A DNA stretch of 64,000 nucleotides, taken from the NCBI GenBank assembly GCA_017409845.1, contig JAFQRY010000034.1:1-64000 (forward strand), in the 5' to 3' direction. Positions within the stretch are counted from its first letter, which is position 1; each line of letters begins with the position of its first letter. Both the position numbers and the translations under genes were made by a program. Below, one piece after another: positions 8,667 through 16,788 of this stretch. Below the pieces are notes generated by a model. It was not told where the DNA came from and made no database searches. It saw nothing but the letters and a program-made list of their open reading frames with translations. The stretch is from Clostridia bacterium (lineage in GTDB: Bacteria; Bacillota; Clostridia; Oscillospirales; Acutalibacteraceae).

Positions 8667-9920
8667 ATGAACAAGTTCAGCTTATCCAAGCAGAAGATTC
8701 TTATTCTTGCAATAAGTGCAATCGTTGTAATCGGCGGTGCCGTAGCAGCTGTTGCAATCTTCAGAAACAGCGACAAGGCAAAGGAAGACACAACAACCTC
8801 GGCAACCGTTCAGCAGTATGATTATGAGGAGCAGACCTATTATGCAGATGTTCCCGTTTTTGTTACCGATGAAGATAATTCAACCGTAACAGATCCCTCG
8901 GGCAATGCACTTACAACCATCAAGAGAGTTGTTCAGACAACAAAGAAGGCTGCAAACAAGGGCACCACAAAGAAGCCCGCTGCAACCCAAAAGCCCAACG
9001 GCGGCACAGCCCAGACAACCAAAAAGACTCAGGGCAACACAGGCCTTGTTCATGATGTTCTTGAAGACGGTGCATTCGCAGGATACCAGTATGATGCAGC
9101 CGGTGATTTCTACTATACAGACGATAAGGACTGCTGGCAGAAGAATGCAGGCTATAACGAAATTTACGATAATCTTGCTCCCGCAACCGCTATGTTTATT
9201 GACCAGATCCGTATCCGCTTCAGCTATGGAGGCAAGGACTGGATGATTCAGTATTGGAAGGGTCAGTACGGCTTCCTTCTTATCGGTGCCGAAATCGGTG
9301 TTTACACAGCTCCCCTCGGCACATTCAAGGATGAGGGCGGTGCTGTTAACCATTATAACTGTGCAGGTCAGGAAGACTGGCTCAACATGCAGCTTGACTG
9401 CTACTGGGCACAGAACAACAACGGCAAATATAAGAAGGTATTCACAAGAGAATACGGTAAGTACTGGTGGGCAACAGGCTTCGTTAAGGGTCAGCTCACA
9501 AAGTATACATATCCCAGAACCGAGCTTAAGGTTAAGAGCAGAATCACATTCAAGTCAAACGATATGGCTACCCTCTTTGTTTACGGTCTTAAGGAAGCAG
9601 GCTTCGTAAGAGCTGTCGGCTCGGATCAGCTTGTTGACGATTCATACTATCAGAGCGGCAAGGATGTATGGGTACTCTGGTCAACCATATACCATGACTG
9701 CTTCGTTGATGAAAACGGCAACCCCGTTACAGCTGCCACAACAACAAAGAAGCCCGTAACAGTTCCCGTTACAACAACAAAGAAGGCTGAGCCCACAGAA
9801 GCACCTACTCAGGCTCCCACTCAGGCTCCTACCCAGGCTCCTACCCAGGCACCCACCCAGGCTCCTACGGAAGCTCCCACAGAGGCACCTACTCAGGCTC
9901 CCACGGAAGCAGCAAACTAA
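8667..9920 (+). CDS. Membrane-anchored DUF4474-like surface protein B with PTQA repeats
   Basis: The 417-residue paralogue of the preceding gene has an N-terminal hydrophobic helix (about 8-30), a Thr/Lys-rich linker with repeated TTKK, and a DUF4474-like domain (about 125-330) with DWMIQYWKGQYG, GAEIGVYTAPLG and FTREYGKYWWATGFVKGQL. Unlike its neighbour it ends in about ten APTQ/APTE units, a Pro-rich spacer that typically carries a domain through or away from the cell wall. No sortase motif follows the repeats. The function of the domain is unknown; position and build suggest an exposed surface role. AAGGAGGAATTTGCG precedes the ATG. Confidence 0.8.
   Translation: MNKFSLSKQKILILAISAIVVIGGAVAAVAIFRNSDKAKEDTTTSATVQQYDYEEQTYYADVPVFVTDEDNSTVTDPSGNALTTIKRVVQTTKKAANKGTTKKPAATQKPNGGTAQTTKKTQGNTGLVHDVLEDGAFAGYQYDAAGDFYYTDDKDCWQKNAGYNEIYDNLAPATAMFIDQIRIRFSYGGKDWMIQYWKGQYGFLLIGAEIGVYTAPLGTFKDEGGAVNHYNCAGQEDWLNMQLDCYWAQNNNGKYKKVFTREYGKYWWATGFVKGQLTKYTYPRTELKVKSRITFKSNDMATLFVYGLKEAGFVRAVGSDQLVDDSYYQSGKDVWVLWSTIYHDCFVDENGNPVTAATTTKKPVTVPVTTTKKAEPTEAPTQAPTQAPTQAPTQAPTQAPTEAPTEAPTQAPTEAAN
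9798..9915 (+). repeat. In-frame 12-base repeat encoding APTQ/APTE
   Basis: About ten imperfect copies of a 12-base unit (of the type GCTCCTACCCAG) sit at the 3' end of the preceding gene. Third positions vary, so the array is not freshly expanded, but its unit number could vary between strains without breaking the frame. Confidence 0.85.
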
Positions 9921-10067
9921 AACAAGATAAAATACCGTAAAATTTCGGAAAGCAATTATTACAGGTTTTTTATCCCGAAAACGCCCTCAAAAACAGCTTA
10001 TTATGCAAGTTGCACAATATAAATTGATAACATTTTGAAATTTATACACTTAAAATATTAAAAAGTG

Positions 10068-10096
10068 TTGACAAAACGGTTACAATATGTTACTAT
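10068..10096 (+). promoter_or_regulatory. Sigma-A promoter of the C2HC surface protein gene
   Basis: TTGACA (10068-10073) and TACTAT (10091-10096) with a 17-base spacer lie about 50 bases before the ATG at 10148. The rest of the gap 9921-10067 is AT-rich with no convincing terminator. Confidence 0.65.
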
Positions 10097-10147
10097 TAGG
10101 TAACAATTGTTGCTCTTGCAATAAAATTTGAAAGGAATGGTTCAAAA

Positions 10148-10804
10148 ATGAAGAAAGTAATTTCACTCGCACTTGCACTTATCATGGCTCTCTCAATGAG
10201 CGCAATGGCATTTGCAGAAACAACAACAGCAGTAGCTACTCCCGACGAACCCCTCAAGACTTGCCCCGTTTGTGGTGAAGAGTTCAGAGATGGTGCAGAG
10301 TACAACTCACACCTTCAGGTTTGCCGTCCCAAGACTTGCACAAAGTGCGGCGAAGTTTTCGCTGGTGAAGCTGAATACAACGTTCACATCGAAAAGTGCA
10401 CAGTAGGCGACACTAAGGATTATGTTGACCTTACAGTTAAGGAAATCCTCAACGCTATCCTTGAAATCGCTAAGGAAACAATGGGTCAGTGGGATGCTAT
10501 CGAAGATGTTGTTATCCGCATCATTGACTTCATCGAAAACATCGGCGCAGGTCTTGTTCCTGAAGCAGACGTTAACGGTGCTATCGCAGAGCTCGAAGGC
10601 CTCAACATCCCCGGCATCGACGGTCTCCTTGATTCACTCAAGGCAAAGATCAAGGCTCTCTATGCAGGCGAAGAAGCAACAACAGTTGCAGTTACAGAAG
10701 CTGAAGGTCCCGCAGACACTGGTTCAGCATCAGTTGGTATCGCTGTTTTCGCAGCAGTATCAGTTGCAGCAGCAGCAGCTTACGTTTGCACAAAGAAGGA
10801 CTAA
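10148..10804 (+). CDS. Secreted surface protein with two C2HC finger motifs
   Basis: I recognise no named family. The 218-residue product has a clear signal peptide (MKKVISLALALIMALSMS, cleavage near AFA). Two tandem finger motifs follow: CPVCGEEFRDGAEYNSHLQVC and CTKCGEVFAGEAEYNVHIEKC, each C-x2-C-x12-H-x4-C and about 27 residues apart. A helical middle section (about 95-180) follows, then a PADTGS motif, a hydrophobic Ala/Val helix and a final CTKKD, which resembles a variant sortase or membrane anchor. Zinc fingers are rare outside the cell, so metal binding or a structural disulfide role are both possible. A strong promoter, a terminator and biased codon use suggest high expression. Confidence 0.75.
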   Translation: MKKVISLALALIMALSMSAMAFAETTTAVATPDEPLKTCPVCGEEFRDGAEYNSHLQVCRPKTCTKCGEVFAGEAEYNVHIEKCTVGDTKDYVDLTVKEILNAILEIAKETMGQWDAIEDVVIRIIDFIENIGAGLVPEADVNGAIAELEGLNIPGIDGLLDSLKAKIKALYAGEEATTVAVTEAEGPADTGSASVGIAVFAAVSVAAAAAYVCTKKD

Positions 10805-10857
10805 TTCTTAGCTCCGACTTGTTATTTGATTGAATTAGCGCAAGAATTTGATTGAAT

Positions 10858-10893
10858 AGCGGCGACGTATCCGAAAGGATGCGCCGCTTTTTT
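10858..10893 (+). terminator. Intrinsic terminator after the C2HC protein gene
   Basis: The stem AGCGGCG...ATCC with GGAT...CGCCGCT and a GAAA tetraloop is followed by TTTTTT. Confidence 0.85.
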
Positions 10894-11032
10894 CTTTTGT
10901 TCAACTCCACCAAAAAGGCATGGAGTTTTTAGTGGAAAATGTTGTCTTTAAAATATGGGATACAGGTGATATAATATTACAGAAGGCTTGCCGTAAAAGT
11001 GAGCCTGCTAAATTCGTAAGGAGAAAAAACAA

Positions 11033-12517
11033 ATGAACAACACCTTTTTCTGTGCAAGAGAAAACGGCAAGCTTCACCGCCCCAGAACCATTCTGACGGG
11101 CTTCGGCTTCATGGCTTCCTCTATTGCATGGGCTATCTATGACCCCTACATCACCAAAATTCTTGAAAGACTGCTTAATGCTTCCGCAATGGTAACAGAG
11201 TGGAGTGCCAAGCTTAACGAAATGTTCCCCGTTCTTGCAAAATTTGCGGAATCTCAGGGAGAAAATGTTGTTACAGAAGCAGGCGGCATAACGCTTGTTC
11301 CGCTTTTCATCGGTATTATAATGACCTTTGATAACATTTTCGGTGTTATTTTCCAGCCGACCTTCGGTAAGCTTTCCGACAGATGTCATTCAAAGCTCGG
11401 CAAACGCCGTCCCTTTATTGTTTTCGGTGCTCCCGTTTCGGCATTCCTTTTTGCTGTTATTCCTTGGGTTGCACTTTCAAATTCGCTGCCCTTGACAATG
11501 CTCTTCATCATTCTCTTTGTTTTCTCAATGTCACTCTGGAGAGCACCCTGCGTTGCACTCATGCCCGCACTTACACCTCCCTCGCTGCGAAGCGAAGGTA
11601 ATGCAATCATCAACCTTATGGGCGGCATCGGTTCGGCTCTCGGTATGTTTGCAGGTACAATTGTCGGTCTTATCTATACCGGATTCACCGGCGTAAAAAT
11701 CACAACCGAAAATGAGCAGATTGCGTTCCCCTATGTTTTCCTCACCGGTGCAATCGTCATGGTTATCGGTATGCTTGTTGTTCTTTTCTTTGTAAAAGAG
11801 CCCTCAAGCAAGCTCGAATCAGTTGCGGCACGCAACCAGGCTATTGATGAGGCTGCAAAGGCAAAGGCTGAAAAAGCTGCACAGAAAGCAGCTCAGAAGG
11901 CACAGAAGCTTTCAACCTCAGAAAGAAAGAGTCTCATCTTTATGCTTGGCGGACTTTTCTTCCTTTTCTGCGGCACAAATGCCATCACAACCTTCTTTGC
12001 ACTTTTTGCAGCAGAGGTTCTCGGCAAAACAACCTCAGAAGCTACCATTATGACAACTCTTTTTGCGGTTTGTTCTGCAATCGCTGCAATTCCTGCAGGA
12101 TATATGGGCAAGAAAATCGGCAGAAAGAAAACAATCCTCCTCGGTCTTGCCGCATTCATGGGAGCATTCCTTCTCTATATCTTAACAAGAAGCACAGCAA
12201 TCATCTGGGTTGTTCTTGTTCTCGGCGGTTTTGCAAATATGTTTATCACCGTCAATACTCTTCCTCTTGTTCTTGAAATCGGCGGTATCGACAAGGTAGG
12301 TACCTTCACCGGATATTATTACACTGCAACCTTCTCTGCTCAGATTGCATCTCCCATCATTTACGGTGTGGTCCGTATGCTTTCAGGCACATACATGTCG
12401 CTGTTTGTTTACAGCCCCGTTATGTTTATGCTCAGCATTCTCTGCATCCTCTTCGTCAAGCACGGTGAGGCTGTACCCGAAGCTGTAGTGAAGGAAGCAC
12501 AGGAAGCAAACGATTAA
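11033..12517 (+). CDS. MFS-type transporter (GPH/SLC45-like)
   Basis: The 494-residue polytopic protein has about 12 hydrophobic segments. Between helices 2 and 3 it carries GKLSDRCHSKLGKRRPFIVF, the loop typical of sugar:cation (GPH) and SLC45-type major-facilitator carriers. A charged Ala/Lys central loop (about residues 262-290) separates the two halves, and GKKIGRKKTI marks the equivalent loop of the second half. The substrate is not evident; sugars are the commonest cargo of this branch. The gene stands alone between two terminators, with AAGGAG upstream of the ATG. Confidence 0.8.
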   Translation: MNNTFFCARENGKLHRPRTILTGFGFMASSIAWAIYDPYITKILERLLNASAMVTEWSAKLNEMFPVLAKFAESQGENVVTEAGGITLVPLFIGIIMTFDNIFGVIFQPTFGKLSDRCHSKLGKRRPFIVFGAPVSAFLFAVIPWVALSNSLPLTMLFIILFVFSMSLWRAPCVALMPALTPPSLRSEGNAIINLMGGIGSALGMFAGTIVGLIYTGFTGVKITTENEQIAFPYVFLTGAIVMVIGMLVVLFFVKEPSSKLESVAARNQAIDEAAKAKAEKAAQKAAQKAQKLSTSERKSLIFMLGGLFFLFCGTNAITTFFALFAAEVLGKTTSEATIMTTLFAVCSAIAAIPAGYMGKKIGRKKTILLGLAAFMGAFLLYILTRSTAIIWVVLVLGGFANMFITVNTLPLVLEIGGIDKVGTFTGYYYTATFSAQIASPIIYGVVRMLSGTYMSLFVYSPVMFMLSILCILFVKHGEAVPEAVVKEAQEAND

Positions 12518-12601
12518 GAAATCTCCCGTCGGATGCTGAAGCACTGCGGTATCCGCAACCGCAAGGCGGATTATCCGACAACACATACATCCTTCTATAA
12601 G

Positions 12602-12637
12602 TCGAGGGCACCGTTTATCGGTGCCTTCGGCTTTTTT
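12602..12637 (+). terminator. Intrinsic terminator after the MFS gene
   Basis: The stem GGCACCG/CGGTGCC, extended by weaker pairs, has a TTTAT loop and a following TTTTTT. Confidence 0.8.
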
Positions 12638-12694
12638 ATGTTGTATTTTTCAACATTATATGATATTATTATCAAAAAAGAGGGGAGTGTTACG

Positions 12695-14224
12695 ATGTTT
12701 GCACGCATTAACAGTATGGGGCTTTTCGGCGTTGACAGCTACATGGTCGGCGTTGAAGTTGATTACGGTCAGGGCTTGCCGAGAGTTGACCTTGTCGGTC
12801 TGCCTGATGCTGCAGTTAACGAATCCCGTAACAGAGTGCGTTCAGCCATCAAGAACAGCGGCTATTCCTTCCCTTCAAGCCGCATAACAATCAATCTTTC
12901 TCCTGCCGATATACGCAAGGAAGGTCCCGTTTACGATTTGCCTATTCTCGTTGCACTTCTCAAGGCCGGTCAGCAGCTTAAATGCAATACCGATGACTGT
13001 GCTTTTATAGGTGAGCTTTCGCTTGACGGACTTATCCGCCGTGTCAACGGTGCACTTCCGATGGTTATCCGTGCAAGAAAGAGCGGAATGAAAAGAGTTT
13101 TTGTTCCTGCGGCAAACGCACTCGAAAGCTCCGTTGTTGACGGAATCGAAGTGTATGCGGTTGAAAATGTGCGTCAGGTTGTTCAGTTTCTCAGAGGCGA
13201 AGAAGAACTGACACCTGTCAGATTTGATTCCGTGAATGAAACCAAAAATCATGCTCCCATGCCCGATTTCAAGGATGTTATGGGTCAGCAGGAAGCAAAA
13301 TTTGCACTTGAGATTGCTGCTGCAGGCGGACATAATGTTATCATGGTCGGACCTCCCGGCTCGGGTAAAAGCATGCTTGCAAAGCGTTTGCCGTCAATAC
13401 TTCCCGACATGACTTTTGAAGAAAGCCTTCAGACAACTGAGCTTTATTCAATAGCGGGCGTTTTGCCCGAGGGTGTTTCACTGATAACGGAAAGACCCTT
13501 CAGAGCACCGCATCATACGGTATCACCCGCAGGTCTTTCGGGCGGTGGAGCAATTCCGAGACCGGGCGAAATATCGCTTTCGCATAACGGAGTTCTTTTT
13601 CTTGACGAGCTTCCCGAATTTTCAAGAATAGCAATGGAGGTTCTCCGTCAGCCGATTGAAGACAGCAAAATCACCATTTCCCGTGCAAATGCATCCATAA
13701 CCTATCCGTGCTCGGCAATGGTCGTTTGTGCAATGAATCCGTGTCCGTGCGGATATTACGGTCACCCGAAGCGTGACTGCACCTGCCCTCCGGGCTCCGC
13801 AAGACGCTATCTTTCAAGAGTTTCGGGTCCCATGCTCGACAGAATTGATATACATATCGAGGTTCCGCCCGTTGATTTTGAGAAGCTCTCAAGCAAGATT
13901 CCGTCCGAACCTTCGTCGGAAATCAAAAAGAGAGTCAATGCGGCAAGAAAAATACAGCAGGAAAGGCTGAAGGGCTCGGGTATTTCATGCAATGCAAAAA
14001 TGGACCCTGCAATGACCCGCGAATTCTGCCGTCCCACTCCGCAGGCAATGGCAATGCTTGAAAATGTGTTTGAAAAGCTTGATTTTTCCGCAAGAGCATA
14101 TGATAAAATTCTGCGTGTTGCAAGGACTGCCGCAGATCTTGAGGGGAGCCTGAATATCGAACCCTCACATATCGCCCAGGCGGTTCAGTTCAGAAGTCTC
14201 GACAGAAAACTATGGGGGCGTTGA
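12695..14224 (+). CDS. comM: ComM/YifB-family Mg-chelatase-like AAA+ ATPase
   Basis: The family comprises hexameric AAA+ helicases; in naturally competent bacteria ComM promotes branch migration during DNA integration. The 509-residue product has the N-terminal ChlI domain (MFARINSMGLFGVDSYMVGV, INLSPADIRKEGPVYDLP), the ATPase core with Walker A MVGPPGSGKSMLAKRLPS and Walker B VLFLDELPEF, a CxCGxxxxxxxxCxC-type motif (CPCGYYGHPKRDCTC) and a C-terminal lid. The ATG at 12695 follows GAGGGGAG; the upstream in-frame codons read through the preceding terminator and are rejected. It stands alone. Confidence 0.93.
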   Translation: MFARINSMGLFGVDSYMVGVEVDYGQGLPRVDLVGLPDAAVNESRNRVRSAIKNSGYSFPSSRITINLSPADIRKEGPVYDLPILVALLKAGQQLKCNTDDCAFIGELSLDGLIRRVNGALPMVIRARKSGMKRVFVPAANALESSVVDGIEVYAVENVRQVVQFLRGEEELTPVRFDSVNETKNHAPMPDFKDVMGQQEAKFALEIAAAGGHNVIMVGPPGSGKSMLAKRLPSILPDMTFEESLQTTELYSIAGVLPEGVSLITERPFRAPHHTVSPAGLSGGGAIPRPGEISLSHNGVLFLDELPEFSRIAMEVLRQPIEDSKITISRANASITYPCSAMVVCAMNPCPCGYYGHPKRDCTCPPGSARRYLSRVSGPMLDRIDIHIEVPPVDFEKLSSKIPSEPSSEIKKRVNAARKIQQERLKGSGISCNAKMDPAMTREFCRPTPQAMAMLENVFEKLDFSARAYDKILRVARTAADLEGSLNIEPSHIAQAVQFRSLDRKLWGR

Positions 14225-14247
14225 TGTGATGTTGTGTTAAATACACA

Positions 14248-14276
14248 TTGATAACGAGCCGCAGATAGTGTATAAT
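14248..14276 (+). promoter_or_regulatory. Sigma-A promoter of sufC-sufB
   Basis: TTGATA (14248-14253) and a perfect TATAAT (14271-14276) with 17-base spacing lie about 30 bases before the sufC ATG. Confidence 0.7.
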
Positions 14277-14308
14277 ATAAGTACCAAAAATATTATTGGA
14301 GAAAATAT

Positions 14309-15037
14309 ATGTTAAAGCTTGAAAATGTTTCCTTCAAGGTTGATGTTGACGGCAGAAACCTTGAAATCATAGATAATGTCAATATAGAAGTGCCCGACGG
14401 TGCGTTTACCGTCATAACGGGTCCCAACGGCGGCGGAAAGTCAACTCTTGCACGCCTTATCATGGGTATCGAAAAGCCGACAAGCGGCAGAATTCTTTAT
14501 AATGATATTGATATAACCAATCTTTCCGTAACCGAAAGGGCAAAGCTCGGCATCGGCTATGCATTCCAGCAGCCTCCGAGATTCAAGGGACTTACCGTTC
14601 GCAGACTTCTTTCTCTTGCGGCGGGAAGCGAGCTTCCCGTTGACGAATGCTGCGGTTATCTCACAAGCGTCGGTCTCTGCTCAAAGGATTATCTCAACAG
14701 AGAAATGGATAATTCTCTTTCGGGCGGCGAGGCAAAGCGAATTGAGATTGCAACGCTTATGGCGAGAAAGCTCGGTCTTGCGATTTTTGACGAACCCGAG
14801 GCAGGCATTGACCTGTGGAGTTTTTCGATGCTTGTTGAAAGCTTCAAGGCAATGAGCAAGGGAAGCCACAACAGCGTTATCATAATTTCTCATCAGGAAA
14901 GAATTATGCAGCTTGCCGATGAAATGGTTATTATTGCAGACGGCAAGGTGAGGGACAAGGGCCCCAAGGAAAGAATTTTCCCTCAGCTTATGGGCGAATT
15001 CAGTGAAAACTGCGGTTTCAGAGGAAAGGAGGACTAA
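14309..15037 (+). CDS. sufC: SufC-type ATPase of a minimal Fe-S assembly system
   Basis: SufC is the ABC-type ATPase that drives the SufB scaffold during iron-sulfur cluster assembly. The 242-residue product has Walker A GPNGGGKSTLARLIMG, a Q-loop region FQQPPRFKGLTVRRLL (the PPRF form marks the SufC-like branch rather than importer ATPases), signature LSGGEAKRIEIATLMAR, Walker B LAIFDEPEAGIDLWS and H-loop IISHQ. A SufB-like gene starts three bases after its stop. No sufS, sufU or sufD gene is nearby, so this is a two-gene system. Confidence 0.88.
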   Translation: MLKLENVSFKVDVDGRNLEIIDNVNIEVPDGAFTVITGPNGGGKSTLARLIMGIEKPTSGRILYNDIDITNLSVTERAKLGIGYAFQQPPRFKGLTVRRLLSLAAGSELPVDECCGYLTSVGLCSKDYLNREMDNSLSGGEAKRIEIATLMARKLGLAIFDEPEAGIDLWSFSMLVESFKAMSKGSHNSVIIISHQERIMQLADEMVIIADGKVRDKGPKERIFPQLMGEFSENCGFRGKED

Positions 15038-15040
15038 TCA

Positions 15041-15958
15041 ATGGATAAAATAGACAGCAATCTTCTCGAATCCATTGCGGATCTCCATGAAATTCCTGCG
15101 GGTGCATATAATATCAGAAAAAACGGCGAGGGTTTTTCACGCCGTTCGACCGCAAACATTGAAATTGTTACCAAAACGGACAAGCCGGGTATTGATATCA
15201 TTGTTGCTCCCGGAACAAAAAATGAGAGCATTCATATTCCCGTTATTATCACCGAGGCAGGCATAAATGACCTTGTTTACAACGATTTTTATATAGGCGA
15301 TGATGCGGATGTGGTTATCGTTGCGGGCTGCGGAATTCACAACAGCGGCGACGAAAAATCACAGCACGACGGCATTCATTCGTTCCATATCGGAAAGAAC
15401 GCACGCATAAAATATGTTGAAAAGCATTACGGCGAGGGCGACGGCAAGGGTGAAAGAATCCTCAATCCCGTGACATATGTTGAGCAGGATGAAAATTCCG
15501 TTTGCGAAATGGAAATGGTTCAGATAAAGGGTGTTGACTCAACCGTGCGTGACACAAAGGCACATCTTGCTGCAGGTGCAAGGCTGATTATGACGGAGCG
15601 CCTTCTGACCCACGGTAACCAGTATGCACGCTCGGATATGGAGGTTTATCTTGACGGTGAGAATGCATCGTCACAGATTATTTCCCGTTCGGTTGCAAAG
15701 GATAACTCAAAGCAGATTTTCCATCCCAACGCAATCGGCAATGCAAAATGCCGTGCACATGTTACCTGCGATTCGATTATCATGGATGATGCAACGGTCA
15801 GCTCGATTCCCGCAATTACCGCAAACTCAGCGGATGCACAGATTGTGCACGAGGCAGCAATCGGCAGAATCAATAACGATCAGCTTATCAAGCTGATGAC
15901 CTTCGGCATGAACGAAGAAGAAGCCGAGGAAGTTATTATCCAGGGCTTCCTTAAATAA
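15041..15958 (+). CDS. sufB: Short SufB/SufD-like Fe-S scaffold protein
   Basis: The 305-residue product matches the SufB/SufD beta-helix core (AGCGIHNSGDEKSQHDG, SRSVAKDNSKQIF, AHVTCDSIIMDD, and the ending GRINNDQLIKLMTFGMNEEEAEEVIIQGFLK). Full SufB proteins are about 450 residues or more, so this is the compact form found in anaerobes and archaea. It would act as scaffold with the SufC ATPase encoded just upstream. Several Cys and His residues in the core could hold the cluster. A terminator follows directly. The functional assignment rests on family resemblance and pairing. Confidence 0.85.
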   Translation: MDKIDSNLLESIADLHEIPAGAYNIRKNGEGFSRRSTANIEIVTKTDKPGIDIIVAPGTKNESIHIPVIITEAGINDLVYNDFYIGDDADVVIVAGCGIHNSGDEKSQHDGIHSFHIGKNARIKYVEKHYGEGDGKGERILNPVTYVEQDENSVCEMEMVQIKGVDSTVRDTKAHLAAGARLIMTERLLTHGNQYARSDMEVYLDGENASSQIISRSVAKDNSKQIFHPNAIGNAKCRAHVTCDSIIMDDATVSSIPAITANSADAQIVHEAAIGRINNDQLIKLMTFGMNEEEAEEVIIQGFLK

Positions 15959-15963
15959 AACCG

Positions 15964-16001
15964 AACCCGGAACTGCAGTTGAGCAGCTCCGGGTTATTTT
16001 T
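15964..16001 (+). terminator. Bidirectional terminator between sufB and the RHH gene
   Basis: Arms AACCCGGAACTGC and GCAGCTCCGGGTT plus a T-run follow sufB. The hairpin's right side overlaps the stop codon of the convergent small gene. Confidence 0.8.
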
Positions 16002-16143
16002 CGGGGTTGTTTTTTATGAACTCTTTGAGCACCTTGTTGATATATTGTGAAAATGAACGCTCGTCTTCCTCGGCGAGTATTTTTATTTTTTCAACAATGT
16101 CGCTGTCGAGGGTTATGCTCACTTTTTCTTTCAGCGGTCTCAT
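15994..16143 (-). CDS. Small ribbon-helix-helix (CopG/Arc-type) protein
   Basis: This 49-residue gene starts MRPLKEKVSITLDSDIVEK and continues with a second amphipathic helix EDERSFSQYINKVLKEFIKN. A basic start, one beta strand (KVSITL) and two helices are the pattern of dimeric ribbon-helix-helix DNA-binding proteins, often autoregulators or antitoxins. AGGAGGAATCGCC sits in front of the ATG, which strongly supports a real gene. No toxin gene is visible next to it. It converges on sufB and uses the same terminator. Confidence 0.75.
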   Translation of the reverse strand: MRPLKEKVSITLDSDIVEKIKILAEEDERSFSQYINKVLKEFIKNNPEK

Positions 16144-16496
16144 GGCGATTCCTCCTAATTATTATTTGTGAGTTTCGGCGAAGTTCAGGGTGCGTATATA
16201 CTATTTGCAAAGGGATAGTTTTGTTAACAGTTGATTTTGAAGAGTTTAGGAAGGACTTTGCTTTTGCCCGTTTTTTTATCGTAGGGGAAGGCCTCTGTGC
16301 CGTCCCGTTTTCAACGCAGAGTACAAAGTTCAAAATGCAGCAGGGCGGGATGCCTACATCCTGCCGATGATCAGGAGCGATTTTTTCTGCGGGAGTTTAA
16401 TCATTTTTTTGTGGAGCGAAGAGACTCCTGCTTTTTACTTTTCATTCTTCACCCTTTATTTATTAATAAAAGTATAGCATTATATGCGTCTTGCTC
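16144..16496. other. Gene-free gap with a dispersed-repeat remnant
   Basis: No supported gene. A palindromic repeat copy (CAGGGCGGGATGCC...ATCCTGCCG, about 16341-16366) resembles one at 41661-41688. The sequence GTAGGGG at about 16281 recurs at about 7471. The end of the stretch contains TTAATAAAAGTATA (16463-16476), also found at 22488-22501. Confidence 0.5.
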
Positions 16497-16525
16497 TTGA
16501 CAAATCCTATAAAGTAGGATAAAAT
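16497..16525 (+). promoter_or_regulatory. Sigma-A promoter of the giant repeat protein gene
   Basis: TTGACA (16497-16502) and TAAAAT (16520-16525) have a 17-base spacer. The leader to the ATG would be about 255 bases and contains a hairpin (TGCCGGAA pairing with TTCCGGCA near 16540-16567); otherwise it shows no recognised riboswitch. Confidence 0.6.
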
Positions 16526-16788
16526 ACTACTCGAAAAATGCCGGAATAGAAATTGTATTTCCGGCAGGGCAGAGGATTATATTACATAAACTATTCATGC
16601 ACGGCGGGCTTCGGAAGTGTTGTTTCAGCATTTCCGGAGCTTGTCGCACGGGCATATGAAATTCCGTGTGTGACAGAAGGTTATTCCGCAAAGCTTTGCT
16701 ATGTTTTGCACTAACATTTAATGTAATATATATTCTTTGCTTATCTGTTACGGCGGCGTAACAAAAAAATAAGAAAAGAGGAGACGCA

